In this document: one piece after another, positions 1 through 10,100 of the stretch
Layout: every line of letters begins with the position of its first letter
Position numbering within the stretch: the stretch's first letter is position 1
Source: a virus
Length of the DNA stretch: 30,396 nt
Reading direction: 5' to 3' (one strand)
IMG/VR virus record: IMGVR_UViG_3300014913_000053
Location: 1-30,396 of that record
The notes under the pieces: model-generated
Told to the model about the DNA's origin: nothing
Database searches by the model: none
The model's input: the letters and a program-made list of their open reading frames with translations, nothing else
Position numbers and translations under genes: made by a program

Positions 1-77
1 CCAGGTTTCTTAACAATTCTCAAACCATCATGGGTACACGGCTTACTGTTTCCCCGTGTCAACATGTACTTTTTCAT
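1..77 (-). CDS. Start of a gene downstream of the capsid gene (partial)
   Basis: Reads MKKYMLTRGNSKPCTHDG and continues off the window edge, so only the first 25 codons are visible. The start is supported by AAGGAG about 7 bases upstream of the ATG at 77. The gene lies just after the terminator that follows the major capsid gene, so it must be transcribed by readthrough or from a promoter in the short gap. Too little is visible to assign a function. In T4-type phages this place often holds a vertex or head-decoration gene, but nothing in these residues shows that. Confidence 0.7.
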   Translation of the reverse strand, partial: MKKYMLTRGNSKPCTHDGLRIVKKP

Positions 78-92
78 AACGAATCTCCTTGT

Positions 93-137
93 AAAAAAAA
101 AGAAGCCAGGCCGGTTTTGCACCAACCCGGCTTCTTT
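93..137 (-). terminator. Intrinsic terminator after the major capsid gene
   Basis: On the minus strand a 15-16 bp stem is formed by AAGAAGCC followed by GGGTTGGT, pairing with its complement through a few G-U pairs. The loop is short and a run of nine T residues follows. It starts 28 bases past the capsid stop codon. The long stem plus U tract is the classic Rho-independent form and would close the head operon. Confidence 0.92.
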
Positions 138-164
138 CCGGTTGTACGTCAGAGACGCCTACTG

Positions 165-1772
165 TTACGGAGTAGTCGTCACGGTAGGCAGACCACTGAC
201 AGTCACGGTACCGTAGTACTCAGGACGCAGCATCTTCGTCGCGTACCGAGTCCTCACGCCCTTGCGGAACGTGAAATCGTTCGGGTCCATGAAAGTAGGA
301 GTCACCTGGAGCGGTACGTAAGGAGCATACACGTACCCGGCATCCAGGAACGAGTTCCCCTTGAGACCTACCAGGATGGTGCCCTCGTCCATGTACGGGT
401 CTTGGTAGACCGCATACTTGCGCAGAAGGGTACCAATCCTAGCGATGCCGTAATTCGACGTGATAGGACCGTACGAGGACGCCTGCACGTTCTGCTCGAT
501 AGACGCGAAGTCACCATGCGTCGAAAGCTGGTCCATCAGCGAACCCACCGCAGGAGACACCACCAAGAAATTAGCAGGAGCCCTGTTCGTGCTCTTGTGA
601 ATCCTGGCACTCACAGCACTGATCTTGGTAATCAGTGAGCGAATGTTCTCAATCTCACCCGGAGTAGCAGCATTGTAGGTATAGGACGCATTGTGCTGCG
701 CACCATTCACGAGGTCAGTGATGATCTCACGGTCAACCTCAAGCATAACCTCATTCGAGAAGGTCGAAACCAGCTCGGCCTCAGCGTCCATCCCATGGAG
801 CGCACGGAGATCATCAACCGCCTCAACCGTCCAGCGAGCCTTGAGCTTGCGGCTCTCAGCCTGCACGGTCTGAAGGGTAATATCCAGGCCAATGCTCGGA
901 ACCTCAGCACCAGTCGTGTAACCAACCAGCTCCCAATTCACGAAGTACTGGAAGTATACCACAGTGTTGTTAACGAAATTCGAAGCAGAACCACTAGATC
1001 CCAGAGGCGTGATTGCCCAGTTACCAGTCGCAATAGCAAACGTACCCACGTTGTTGCTGTTCAGATCGTCAATCAGGTTCCCGGAGTTGTTCATCGTAGC
1101 AACAACCTCGGTAGGTGCGCTGGCAGCGTCGGCATCGAGAATCCTGAAATAAGCCTTAACGTAGAAGGTGCGCTGCCCAGCCGTACCATTGTCACGAATC
1201 GGCTTCCATGCTGCTGCCGCACAATTTGTGGATGCCTGCGTGAGAGTCGAGGTGGAAGTCCCCGTGTCAGTACAAGCAGGATCGTAATCCACGAACTCAG
1301 AACTGTAGTACTTGCCAAAGTTCTGGTTGATGTTGTCACCAGCACTCAGCTTGCCGCTGTAGTTCATGTCCGTAGGGTTACCAGTGATACCGTTCTGCGG
1401 AATCTTCGTGCCCTTGGTATCATCATATTTCTTCTCGTAATAGAAGATACCGCCAACAGGTGCCGACATAGGCTGAACCGACACGAGCTGATTCGCAATC
1501 AGGTTCGGAAAAACCCGGCGCAGGATCGGGAACACGTACTTCGTGAACGACCCAGCGTTGGTGCTCAGAGTATCCTCAGTGAACGACTTGATGTGCTCCA
1601 TCTCGTTCTCCAGAAGAATAGCCGTCGCCTTCTTAGTGTAACCCTTGTCATGACGAGTCTCGATACCTTCGAGCAACTGTCCCCACTTGGTTACACAAGC
1701 GTTCGCATAACCATTGTCATGAATGGTGTGCTGCCCAGATCGTTCCATCAATTCTCTTGCTTCGTGTGCCAT
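165..1772 (-). CDS. Major capsid protein, T4 gp23-like
   Basis: 535 residues, close to the size of T4 gp23 (521). It forms the hexameric shell of the head. The family signature appears at residues 82-111: a PILRR-x-FPNLIA stretch followed by VSVQPM and PVGGIFYY, matching the gp23 region with VQPM. Thr/Ser/Ala-rich inserts around residues 165-190 are probably surface loops. A prohead-protease site is plausible at FTE66-D67, near the known cleavage after Glu65 in T4 gp23; this is inference. The start has GAGGAG 9 bases upstream. It is the last gene of the head operon, after the protease-scaffold, and is followed by a strong terminator. Confidence 0.95.
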   Translation of the reverse strand: MAHEARELMERSGQHTIHDNGYANACVTKWGQLLEGIETRHDKGYTKKATAILLENEMEHIKSFTEDTLSTNAGSFTKYVFPILRRVFPNLIANQLVSVQPMSAPVGGIFYYEKKYDDTKGTKIPQNGITGNPTDMNYSGKLSAGDNINQNFGKYYSSEFVDYDPACTDTGTSTSTLTQASTNCAAAAWKPIRDNGTAGQRTFYVKAYFRILDADAASAPTEVVATMNNSGNLIDDLNSNNVGTFAIATGNWAITPLGSSGSASNFVNNTVVYFQYFVNWELVGYTTGAEVPSIGLDITLQTVQAESRKLKARWTVEAVDDLRALHGMDAEAELVSTFSNEVMLEVDREIITDLVNGAQHNASYTYNAATPGEIENIRSLITKISAVSARIHKSTNRAPANFLVVSPAVGSLMDQLSTHGDFASIEQNVQASSYGPITSNYGIARIGTLLRKYAVYQDPYMDEGTILVGLKGNSFLDAGYVYAPYVPLQVTPTFMDPNDFTFRKGVRTRYATKMLRPEYYGTVTVSGLPTVTTTP

Positions 1773-1817
1773 TTTTCTGTCTCCTCAGTTGTTATCAAAC
1801 GGTTTCTTTTTGCGGAA

Positions 1818-3449
1818 TCAATATCCCGCCAATTTCAGCATGTGACCGAGACTATTGCCAAGCTCATCAACCTGATCTTGACTATCGCCCCTGTGCTCCT
1901 CCAGTATCATCTCGTCTTTCTCACTTACACCACGACGTAAACTCTTTCGCATCGCTGTGAGGTCAGACTCAGAGACACTCCCTACACCTCTTTCCTGCAC
2001 CAACCTATCAACCGCGTCCTCGGAGTTTAAATCCTCCATCAGACCTAACAACTGTCCACCATTTGGCAACCCTGCAACCCTCTTGTGCTTATATGACTCA
2101 AGCTTGAGCCTGGATTCAGCGTTGCCAATCTCTGCTAGAGCTTCCTCTAGCCTGGCAGCAACCTCCTCCTTCTCCTCTTCAGCCTCTTGCACACGGCTCT
2201 CGGCATCACTAAGCCTAGAATCAGCCTTCATCCCAACGTCTACTGCTCTCTGCAATTTACTCTTCAACGCGCCCACCTTGTCATTCAGGTGGTCTATTTC
2301 CGATCTCAAGGAAGCATTTTCCTCCCTGATTTCAGCATCCTCTTCACTTACGCCAGTCTCACCTAGATCATCAGGAAGATCCGCGAGCACAGCCGCCAAC
2401 TTGTCATTAGCATCCTTGAGACTCGTGAACTTCTGACCACCCATCATCTTACGTACAGAATCAGCCATGGGGTGATTACTCACCTTACGCTCAACCAGGT
2501 ACATGCACCCTATCTGTAACGCCTCATCCTCGGCCTCATCAGCTCTGCCTACAGCCTCCGCAACCTCAAGCTCCTTGGCCTTTAGCGCGTCAGACATTGC
2601 AAGCTCATCAGCTTCTGCTCGATAAGGAGCAACCATCTCCCAAATAGCAGCCAGGATCGCTTTCGAGCCACCAACATTAGGATCTGACTCGTACTCTTCT
2701 CGGATGTCACCGGCGATGTCATCCCTGGCTTCCATTAAGGTGCTGGCAAGTTGCTTCTCAAAGTTCTCAGTGAGCTTATCCTTGCTCTCCTTGACAGCCG
2801 CCTCAACAGCCGCGTCCACACCACGGTCAACCCTAAGCTTCGCCCTGCTGATAGCATCCTCTTGAAGCCTCTCGGCTATTTCAGGAAATTCAGACATGAA
2901 CATCTCTGCAATGTCAGGACGATCAATTTCAAGATCCTCATCCTCGGTATAGATCCCAGGAATCGCAGTCCTCACCGCTGGATCGGCAACGAAATCCCAA
3001 GTCTTCAAAACGAAATCATCCTGAACAATCTCGCCTTCCATCTTGGGATTGTTAGATGGCCGCGTAGATCCCAGACCTCTCGATGAGACACCAACCTGGA
3101 CATTCGCCTCAATAAGAGCCTTAAGATTCTTACCCTTCTTGGTGTTGAGTATCTCTGCCTCACCTACAATAATGCCATCCTTGATCTTCAGGCTGGTTAT
3201 CACATGAGACACGTCATCCAGCGACGTCCTGCCATTCTCAGGATGATCAAGAGTACCAACAACACCACGATTCGCCAGCTTCTCAGACAGCCGTTCAATC
3301 TCCCGCTGCATCAATTGCGCAGGATAGATCCTACCATTAGCAGTAGGTACATCAACACGTCCAAACTCACCACGAGCAATATACTTTCCTCCTGCACTTT
3401 CGACCATTGTCATATGTACAGAAGTAGTCTCAGTCAGCACCTTAGTCAT
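1818..3449 (-). CDS. Prohead protease-scaffold fusion
   Basis: 543 residues. Residues 20-165 look like the gp21-type prohead protease: GEFGRVDVPTANGRIYP, then TLDHPENG with the likely catalytic His69, then VQVGVSSRGLGS with the likely nucleophile Ser122 or Ser123, and DFVADPA at 153-159. The remaining 370 residues are acidic and largely coiled coil (about 340-500), as expected of a gp22-type scaffold core. T4 makes these as two proteins; here they are one chain. The start at 3449 is chosen because AAGGGGATAAG precedes it and the previous small gene ends one base upstream. A longer in-frame reading from TTG at 3602 would overlap that gene wholly. The protease should cleave the scaffold and capsid protein during head maturation. 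Confidence 0.85.
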   Translation of the reverse strand: MTKVLTETTSVHMTMVESAGGKYIARGEFGRVDVPTANGRIYPAQLMQREIERLSEKLANRGVVGTLDHPENGRTSLDDVSHVITSLKIKDGIIVGEAEILNTKKGKNLKALIEANVQVGVSSRGLGSTRPSNNPKMEGEIVQDDFVLKTWDFVADPAVRTAIPGIYTEDEDLEIDRPDIAEMFMSEFPEIAERLQEDAISRAKLRVDRGVDAAVEAAVKESKDKLTENFEKQLASTLMEARDDIAGDIREEYESDPNVGGSKAILAAIWEMVAPYRAEADELAMSDALKAKELEVAEAVGRADEAEDEALQIGCMYLVERKVSNHPMADSVRKMMGGQKFTSLKDANDKLAAVLADLPDDLGETGVSEEDAEIREENASLRSEIDHLNDKVGALKSKLQRAVDVGMKADSRLSDAESRVQEAEEEKEEVAARLEEALAEIGNAESRLKLESYKHKRVAGLPNGGQLLGLMEDLNSEDAVDRLVQERGVGSVSESDLTAMRKSLRRGVSEKDEMILEEHRGDSQDQVDELGNSLGHMLKLAGY

Positions 3450-3450
3450 C

Positions 3451-3594
3451 TTATCCCCTTTTGCCGGTCTTCCCGCGCCAGCGTCTGATTCGTGTTCTAG
3501 CAATAGGGTTCCTGTCGAGTTTCCTCTTAGCTTCAGGGGAGACTCGTCTATCCGTTTTTTTGCCATCCGCACGAGCCATTTTCTTGAGTGACAC
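3451..3594 (-). CDS. Small highly basic head-operon protein (47 aa)
   Basis: A 47-codon frame starting at GTG 3594, or 42 codons from ATG 3579. AAGGAGG lies 11 bases before the GTG. The product is very basic (KRKLDRNPIARTRIRRWRGK), and its stop TAA at 3451-3453 lies one base before the protease start. It sits between the 309-residue core-like protein and the protease, where T4 has the small prohead core proteins gp67 and gp68. A DNA- or scaffold-binding core protein is a reasonable guess, but there is no recognisable domain. An alternative explanation is a 5' extension of the protease in another frame, but the exact junction and strong ribosome site favour a separate gene. Confidence 0.65.
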   Translation of the reverse strand: MSLKKMARADGKKTDRRVSPEAKRKLDRNPIARTRIRRWRGKTGKRG

Positions 3595-3668
3595 AAAACC
3601 AACTGCCTCCTTACGCCCAGACGAGGTGCCTAGTCTTCTTCGCCAGACAGCCTCACCAAGACGCTTGA

Positions 3669-4598
3669 TCAGTTTCCCGACATACCCTCAATCTTATCCA
3701 TCGAACGGTGGATAAGCATGAGCGCAGGCTTGATCTCGGCTATAAATTCATCTTCATCCATGACGTCCTCATCAAGGCGTCCAGACTCCCAAGCCGCATC
3801 AATCGACTCATAGGTGTTTACCAGAACCTCAGTCACGGAATCATCCAGGAACTCCTCATGGATTAGCAGCATGATATTGGCCACACTCTCCATGATGTCA
3901 TCACGTACAGTTTCCTTCTCAGATTGAACATCCTCCACCAAAGAGTTAAGCTCCAACGCGAGCGAAGAAACATTAACATCCTCACGCCTGGCAGCCCAGC
4001 GACTCGACTTGCGAGCAGACTTTTTGCCAAGACCGCTCTTTGACCATCGTTTTTTCTTGCGAGCCATCTTCTTCAACTTGCCCGCACCACCAGCAGCTTT
4101 AGCAGCTCTGACGCACCTACGACCAGACTTGTCCTTCGGATCTTTCCTGGTACCTTCTGGACACTGGATTGATTTCTTCTTGGACATCTTGCCAGCCCTG
4201 GCGCGGCGTATCCGCTTGCCAACGACCTCAAGTAGGTGATCAATAATCTCTTCGGCTCGCTCTTTAAGCTCATCGCTGGCATCATCAGGAAGGTTCTTTT
4301 CCTTGAGAGCCTCAATAATCTCGTTAACGTCATCCTCATCCATGCTCTCGAAAGGAAGAGCCATAATAGATTCAAACAACTCAAAATTGACATCAGGATC
4401 TTCGAGCGGATCGTAACCCTCACCAACGCTGTCAAGGTCGGAATCGTCCTCGTCAGCATCCAGATCCAGGTCGAATCCTTCGTCTTCCTCTGTCAGGGGT
4501 GTACCACTCAACTTAGCCTGATCGCGTACGGACATCCTGTTGATACCCAATGCGTCAAAGTCCTCATTAAGAGTGCTAGTAATTCCACGCTGTGCCAT
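3669..4598 (-). CDS. Putative prohead core protein with alternating acidic and basic blocks
   Basis: 309 residues with sharply segregated charge. Residues 33-75 are Asp/Glu-rich, 125-210 are Lys/Arg-rich (including KKKSIQCPEGTRKDPKDKSG and many KK/RR pairs), and 225-309 are acidic and helical. Two Cys flank the CPEGTRKDPKDKSGRRC segment. No enzyme motif is visible. Its position between portal and protease genes, and its charge pattern, suggest a prohead core or internal head protein that contacts DNA; this is inference. The start has GAGGAG 8 bases upstream. It lies 16 bases after the 281-residue gene. Confidence 0.8.
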   Translation of the reverse strand: MAQRGITSTLNEDFDALGINRMSVRDQAKLSGTPLTEEDEGFDLDLDADEDDSDLDSVGEGYDPLEDPDVNFELFESIMALPFESMDEDDVNEIIEALKEKNLPDDASDELKERAEEIIDHLLEVVGKRIRRARAGKMSKKKSIQCPEGTRKDPKDKSGRRCVRAAKAAGGAGKLKKMARKKKRWSKSGLGKKSARKSSRWAARREDVNVSSLALELNSLVEDVQSEKETVRDDIMESVANIMLLIHEEFLDDSVTEVLVNTYESIDAAWESGRLDEDVMDEDEFIAEIKPALMLIHRSMDKIEGMSGN

Positions 4599-4614
4599 TT
4601 TTCTCTCCTCGTTG

Positions 4615-5460
4615 TCAGTGGGTTGTGGTTTGTCGTTCTAGGTATTTGGCCACAACCGCCATTTGTTTCACTCGCTCAGCAAGCCTATCGTGTGCTACTG
4701 CCACGCGACCAACACTTCTAGGTCGCACCAACTGTCCAGCCTTGCTGAGCAAGCTCGAAATGGCTTGCGCTTCAACTTTCAACGATTCGCAAATAGCACC
4801 AAAGAACTCATCTTCTCTATCAAAAACCATTTTTTCACATTCGTCAACTATTTCTTTTGACAAAACAGATAATAGTTTTACCGAGTCAGTCAACTCTTCC
4901 TCGAATGCGCCTATCTTACTGTTGGCAATCTTGGCAAACCTTGTATCAGGGAAAGGCGACTCAATATCGCGAATATTGCCATACAGCGACGTTCGTATTT
5001 TCTCTTGATTGGCCTCGTACATCTCGTACCACTTGGAATCTGACATGCGCTCATCAATATCCTCAACAATATCATCAATCCAGTAATACTCATCCCTGCG
5101 CATCATCTGGAAAAGCTCGCGAACTTGAGTTCGCACCATCGGCTTCCCATCCATGGCACCCTCTACCAGTTTGCCAATCTGCTCAGACACAAACACCGGA
5201 ACGTCAGCATCCTCAACCACGCTAATCTCTTTTGTGCCCTTCACTTCAACATTAGAGACCTTGCCATTCTTGAAGGCAAATTTTGCCTTGAGCACGTTGC
5301 CATCATCGTCCAGCATATAAGCGTGATTTTCATGAGTAGCCAACATGGTCAAGCTGGATCCCTGATAAGCCTCACCAATAGCCTCACCGATAATATCAGC
5401 CCTATGCTCCAGGCTACCCTTGTACTTCTTCTCTATCGCAGACCCTTGAATAAACGGCAT
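4615..5460 (-). CDS. Head-region protein of unknown function
   Basis: 281 residues, not recognised. The N-terminal third (about 40-85) is beta-rich with a DDDGNVLKAKFAFKNGKV hairpin-like stretch. The middle is acidic and aromatic (RRDEYYWIDDIVEDIDERM), and the C-terminal half is helical. It lies 9 bases after the portal stop and just before the core-like protein, so a role in prohead assembly is likely from context only. The start follows AGGAGGATACG. One copy of the dispersed palindrome GCGAACTTGAGTTCGC (5119-5134) lies inside the gene, encoding part of VRTQVRE. Confidence 0.8.
   Translation of the reverse strand: MPFIQGSAIEKKYKGSLEHRADIIGEAIGEAYQGSSLTMLATHENHAYMLDDDGNVLKAKFAFKNGKVSNVEVKGTKEISVVEDADVPVFVSEQIGKLVEGAMDGKPMVRTQVRELFQMMRRDEYYWIDDIVEDIDERMSDSKWYEMYEANQEKIRTSLYGNIRDIESPFPDTRFAKIANSKIGAFEEELTDSVKLLSVLSKEIVDECEKMVFDREDEFFGAICESLKVEAQAISSLLSKAGQLVRPRSVGRVAVAHDRLAERVKQMAVVAKYLERQTTTH
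5119..5134. repeat. Dispersed palindrome copy A
   Basis: GCGAACTTGAGTTCGC inside the 281-residue head gene. The 7-base arms are perfect. It is read as part of VRTQVRE, a frame different from the other copies. Confidence 0.8.
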
Positions 5461-5469
5461 CGTATCCTC

Positions 5470-7134
5470 CTAGTTATTGAGAGCGTTTCTTTTGATAACT
5501 CTCTCTAACGCGATCAACCTGTTGTCTATACTGTCAAACCTTTTCGACAAAACTGCATTTCCACTATTCGATTCCTTCAAAACCTTCACCAACCCCTTGA
5601 TCTCTTTTATCGACTCTTGGGGAGGCAGTGGCTCTTCCCCAGGAGGTTGCGGCAACTCTTGCAATTCAGGATACATCTTCTGAATTTCAGCCTGTGTAGA
5701 TGCCTCCTTCTTCATCGTGGAGTCTACCTCATCCTCCTTGCTCCGCACCACCGTAGACGCATCATCCTCAGTGAAATGGAATATGTGTTCAAGTATCCAT
5801 TGCTTATCCGCAAAGTCAGCCATAGCGCCAGCAAGCGATGCCTGTGCATTCAGCACCTCGATTTGCTGCATCTCAAATATGGCAGACGGAACCGTCATTC
5901 TAAGATCCCATTTCACGGAATCAGGATCAATGTTCAACGCCGCCAAATGAAGTCTAAGAACAGCCTTGAGACCCTGGATGAATTCGCGCTGCAACCGCAT
6001 GCATATTCTAGCTACCTTGACATCCTCCTGGCTCATTGCCGCACCACTAGGTTGACCTTCGCGCTGCGTATCAGGCATCCTAATGGCCAGAAGAAGTTTT
6101 TTGTGGAAATAATCCACATCATCCATCATCTGAACGTCCGGTCCAGATATAACCTCTATTCTGGTTGACTCCTTGCCACCCTTTGTAGGTACCCAGAAAT
6201 CCTCTGTAGGCGACAATACGTTAGCTTTGAAGTCCAACTTGCCGGTACGAGGATCAACAAATGTCTTCTTTTTATACCCACGCTTGACCTTCCGCACCAA
6301 CGCCATCGCCTCACGCGGCGGAAGATCCCCAGTGTCAACATAAAACGCATATCTGCTAGGTGATCTAAGAAGTTTATTAACAAGTGCCTGATCCTCCAAA
6401 AGCTTCAGCCTCTTGAAGATCCAGCGTCCACTATCGAGTAAACTATACCCATACTGCGACCACATGTTTTTAGAACGCAATCGCCAATGCGTAACCTGCC
6501 AAGGATGAAAAAATATCAGCGTACCCTTGTGCTTTTCTTCTACACTAGGAAGCACCGCCTTTGTCATAGCCTGGTTTACGGTATTCTTATCGTAATTAAA
6601 TTGCCCCGTTAGATCCTGAACGAAACCAAGCAGTAAACCCTTCTCGTTCACCACTCTTCGCATAGTGGGCACGGGCAGCCAATTCAACCCTATGACGCCT
6701 ATCTCATTAACCAGATTTTCAGAGTACAGATTCCCATACTTGGCCAATGTTCTAACCGCTGACCAAACATCTTCCTCTATTCTTAGTCTTCGAGTCAAAC
6801 AATCATCAAGAATATCCCTAACGACCCTGTCAGGTGAAGTAGCCCAAATTGTCTTGTTGTGTATGCTATCAGGAATCGTAGAATCATCCGTAAACTGGTC
6901 AAGCGCAACAATAGTCTCAGGATAGTCATCCATATCCTCGTAATCAGCATACCTGTGCATCAGGTCCTGATTCATCTCCAGCATGCCCATTAGGTGTTTT
7001 GTCCCGGCATCGTAGCCAGCAGGAGACCCTACGTTCGGCCCAGGTGCTCCAGAACCTACACCACGAGCCTCTTTCGAGACAACAACTTCTTTATCCTTGA
7101 CAAACAGGTCTTTGACGCGATTAAGCCATGCCAT
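5470..7134 (-). CDS. Portal protein, T4 gp20-like
   Basis: 554 residues, like T4 gp20 (524). The portal forms the dodecameric ring at one vertex through which DNA is packaged and to which the tail attaches. Recognisable features are RYADYEDMDDYPETIVALDQ at 61-80 (equivalent to the YEDMDQDPIV.SALD stretch of the gp20 family), the following wing and stem regions with LPVPTMRRVV, and a C-terminal helical region ending in a coiled coil (KRFDSIDNRLIALERVI). The start is two bases after the terminase stop, and the ribosome site GGAGA is within the last terminase codons, so translation is probably coupled. Confidence 0.9.
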   Translation of the reverse strand: MAWLNRVKDLFVKDKEVVVSKEARGVGSGAPGPNVGSPAGYDAGTKHLMGMLEMNQDLMHRYADYEDMDDYPETIVALDQFTDDSTIPDSIHNKTIWATSPDRVVRDILDDCLTRRLRIEEDVWSAVRTLAKYGNLYSENLVNEIGVIGLNWLPVPTMRRVVNEKGLLLGFVQDLTGQFNYDKNTVNQAMTKAVLPSVEEKHKGTLIFFHPWQVTHWRLRSKNMWSQYGYSLLDSGRWIFKRLKLLEDQALVNKLLRSPSRYAFYVDTGDLPPREAMALVRKVKRGYKKKTFVDPRTGKLDFKANVLSPTEDFWVPTKGGKESTRIEVISGPDVQMMDDVDYFHKKLLLAIRMPDTQREGQPSGAAMSQEDVKVARICMRLQREFIQGLKAVLRLHLAALNIDPDSVKWDLRMTVPSAIFEMQQIEVLNAQASLAGAMADFADKQWILEHIFHFTEDDASTVVRSKEDEVDSTMKKEASTQAEIQKMYPELQELPQPPGEEPLPPQESIKEIKGLVKVLKESNSGNAVLSKRFDSIDNRLIALERVIKRNALNN

Positions 7135-7136
7135 AT

Positions 7137-10100
7137 TTAGTCTCCAAACAGAATAGGTACGTAGTCGCTGTCTTGCGCATCTTCTGCCATTTCTCGCGCC
7201 TCAGCAATATCCACCTGGGAAGCCGGAACCAAGGGGCTCACCCACGAGTTATCACCTTTCCCTTGTATACCCTTATCAGGTATCATGTCAATTGGCAAGC
7301 GTGTTGATCTGATAGATAATCCATAAATAGCACCTGCTACTGCATCTGCGATATCCTTAGAATTATGAACGAACACGCCAGATGCTAACGCAAAATTCGA
7401 AAAAACATCCACCTCAAGGTCATACACAGGCACCGCAACCTCTAGCTTAACAGGAATAACATATCTCACCTTGTGGTTTTTACCAATCTCAGACGCAAGA
7501 AAATCCTCCCAATTCTTAAATCCATTTTCACGCAGAACCCTCATAACAACATTGCGTCCACAATTCAAAGATCTAGCAGCAGCGTTAGCATTTTCCTCAG
7601 AGCGAACACTGTTGAGTGACTCAAGATCTATATCAGATCTGAAATTGCGATTTTTATGGGCACGTCTTATATAATCTTCTGTCGTAGAAGACTTATGAAG
7701 ACGAGACATTGCCTCACTATGAACACGTCTCCCACGTTCACTGGTATTAAACCGCTGTAACCCCTCAGCTACCTTTTTGGTGTACTCACCACTTTCACGA
7801 TGTCGCATCAATGTATGATGATAAGCATGAAAAGATTTCGACTCACACGCCAGGTTAGCCAAAGCGTTATCAACCTTGCAACCATTAAGATGATGTACAC
7901 ATTTGTCATTACTGATATCATCATAATGGAACGACCAAACCAAATGATGAGTCAACGTCCTCCTGCCATGAGAGTCAGAAACCCGCTCATACCCCCCGTT
8001 AACCGGCCATATCCGGCTGATAGGCATCAACCTGTCCACGCCAGGACGGAGCATGTCAGCACGTTTATACGTACCGTCCCGCAACATCCAAAAATGCTCC
8101 GGTGTACACCTCTCAACAGCCCCGCTATCCAAAACAATATCTACAAAATCCGTCACGTACTTTGTTAGACGACCACGCGCAATTCCAGGAACAATCCTGC
8201 CATTCTGTGTACATGAATAAAGTTCAACCTCTTTGCCCGCAAGCTCGGAAATCATCGGACAACTTCCATCCAGTAAAGGTATTCTGGTGCTACCAACAAA
8301 ACACCCAGCCTCTGGATGATCGATTTTACCTCTCAGCCTGTCATACTCAAGGGTTTTAAGCTCTTCGATGAGAGGTTCATACTCATGAAAACGTATTCTC
8401 TTCTCATAAATCGCCCTCTTCAGCTCATCATAAGGGTTTGTCGTCTCATCCATAGAGATCAGCTCAGCATGAATCCCTCTACGCTTTATCTGTTGGTGCA
8501 TCTCCACATACTGATATTTGTCCGTGGAAAACCCCATAAACGAATAACCGTGCGTCGATAACTCATACACAAGCCGCCTTAAGTCAGGAAGATAAATCTG
8601 CTCCCCCGGTGGTGGATTTATCCTCAGCACAACATCCACATAAAAAGACGGCGCATAATCCACGTATTTCCTGCCATCCCCGTCTCTTCTCACAACCTCT
8701 ACCCACCTGTCAATATGAGCTACTGTAAACCCCGTGCTGTCACCACTTACAGACGTATCAATATGACACCACCTCAACGCCTTGGGGTTCACTTTGGGCA
8801 TGAAACCCTCTTCCGTATACCCCCCCGGCAACCTGCGCTCAAAACGCCTACATAGATATTTCCATCTAAATGCACCTGGCCCACCCGCTGTCCATTCGCC
8901 CATAGTAAACGCATGCTTTATTTCAGGATCTGCACACTCACGGATAGCCTCAGACCGCTGAATATATATTGACATAGCTTGCGTAGAAATACCGGCAATG
9001 TCCCTCAATGCATTCTCTATATCACTATCAAAATCATCCTTGTACTCAATAGGGACATCTAGCAACCAAGCATCATTGTCGTCCAAATACTCATCTGTAA
9101 TGACGTCGTACTCATCCTCCTCTAAAATCCTGGCCCGCAATGACGACGACGAACAGATAACCCAAAACTTCTCACCACAAAAATTCTCCCCAGGCTTTGC
9201 TGTCCAAGGAACATGATCTCTCACAAACACTTTCGGATCATCCCTCGAATCCTTGATCTTGCGCTCTGTAAAACTCTCCAACGTAGCCGCCGAAGACGCA
9301 AGAATGATCATCCCAGGAAAATCACCACCCGCCTTCATCATCCTGGATTTAATACGCCGCACCAAGTTGCGGTAGACCTTCTCTACAGGATCGTAATGCG
9401 CTCGTGTTCTACGCTGTCCAAACCCAGTAGTTATCTGTTGAGCTTTTCTGGCAGGAGGGAAATTTGTGTTATGCACCAAGAAACCTCCTGCAAAGAAGGT
9501 CTCATATTGAGTACACAAAGAATACGTCTGTTCTGAGGGCAATTCTCTTACAGACAAAACCTTCGTAAGAGCCAACCCTACAGGCAGATCATCAACCCTT
9601 AACGTCTCGTCCCTTACCCCTCTTGCGAACTTGAGTTCGCAGGAACCGTCGCCCTTCCCCCCGTCCTCCTCCTCAACCGTACTACTAACTCCCTCCGTAA
9701 CGATGCTGTCACCCGGTTTGATATTACAAGCATAGTCGTATACAAGCCAATCCCCACGCCTAACGAGCACTGGATGCTCAAGAGAAGGACTCATATCACC
9801 ATGCCCAGTTTTTATATTAACACGCCGCTGAATTGTCGATTTCTTTATCCGCCACCAACCACTCTTGACCTCTTTTTTTTCATGATCAAAGCCAAGCACC
9901 TCAACATAAGACTTCTCTGGATCACTCATCCTCCAAAGGTCACCAACCGTAACACTAGAAACCTCGCCATCACGAACCACTGACACAGATTGATCTTCAC
10001 CAAAACATTCATCTAAGCCGACACTAAAAACATTGGAACCAAGAATTCTCTCGCTTCCATATGAACCAATTATAACACGTATATTACTTGGAAACAGAGT

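Noticed and set aside
693-1940. Long plus-strand open frame opposite the capsid gene
   Set aside because: A shadow of the capsid gene, with no ribosome site, no recognisable domain and an unlikely composition.
2097-2108. Perfect 12-bp palindrome CTCAAGCTTGAG
   Set aside because: Single copy inside coding sequence for the scaffold; likely chance and not the dispersed family.
3450-3602. N-terminal extension of the protease from TTG 3602
   Set aside because: It overlaps the basic small gene entirely, and ATG 3449 has a good ribosome site.
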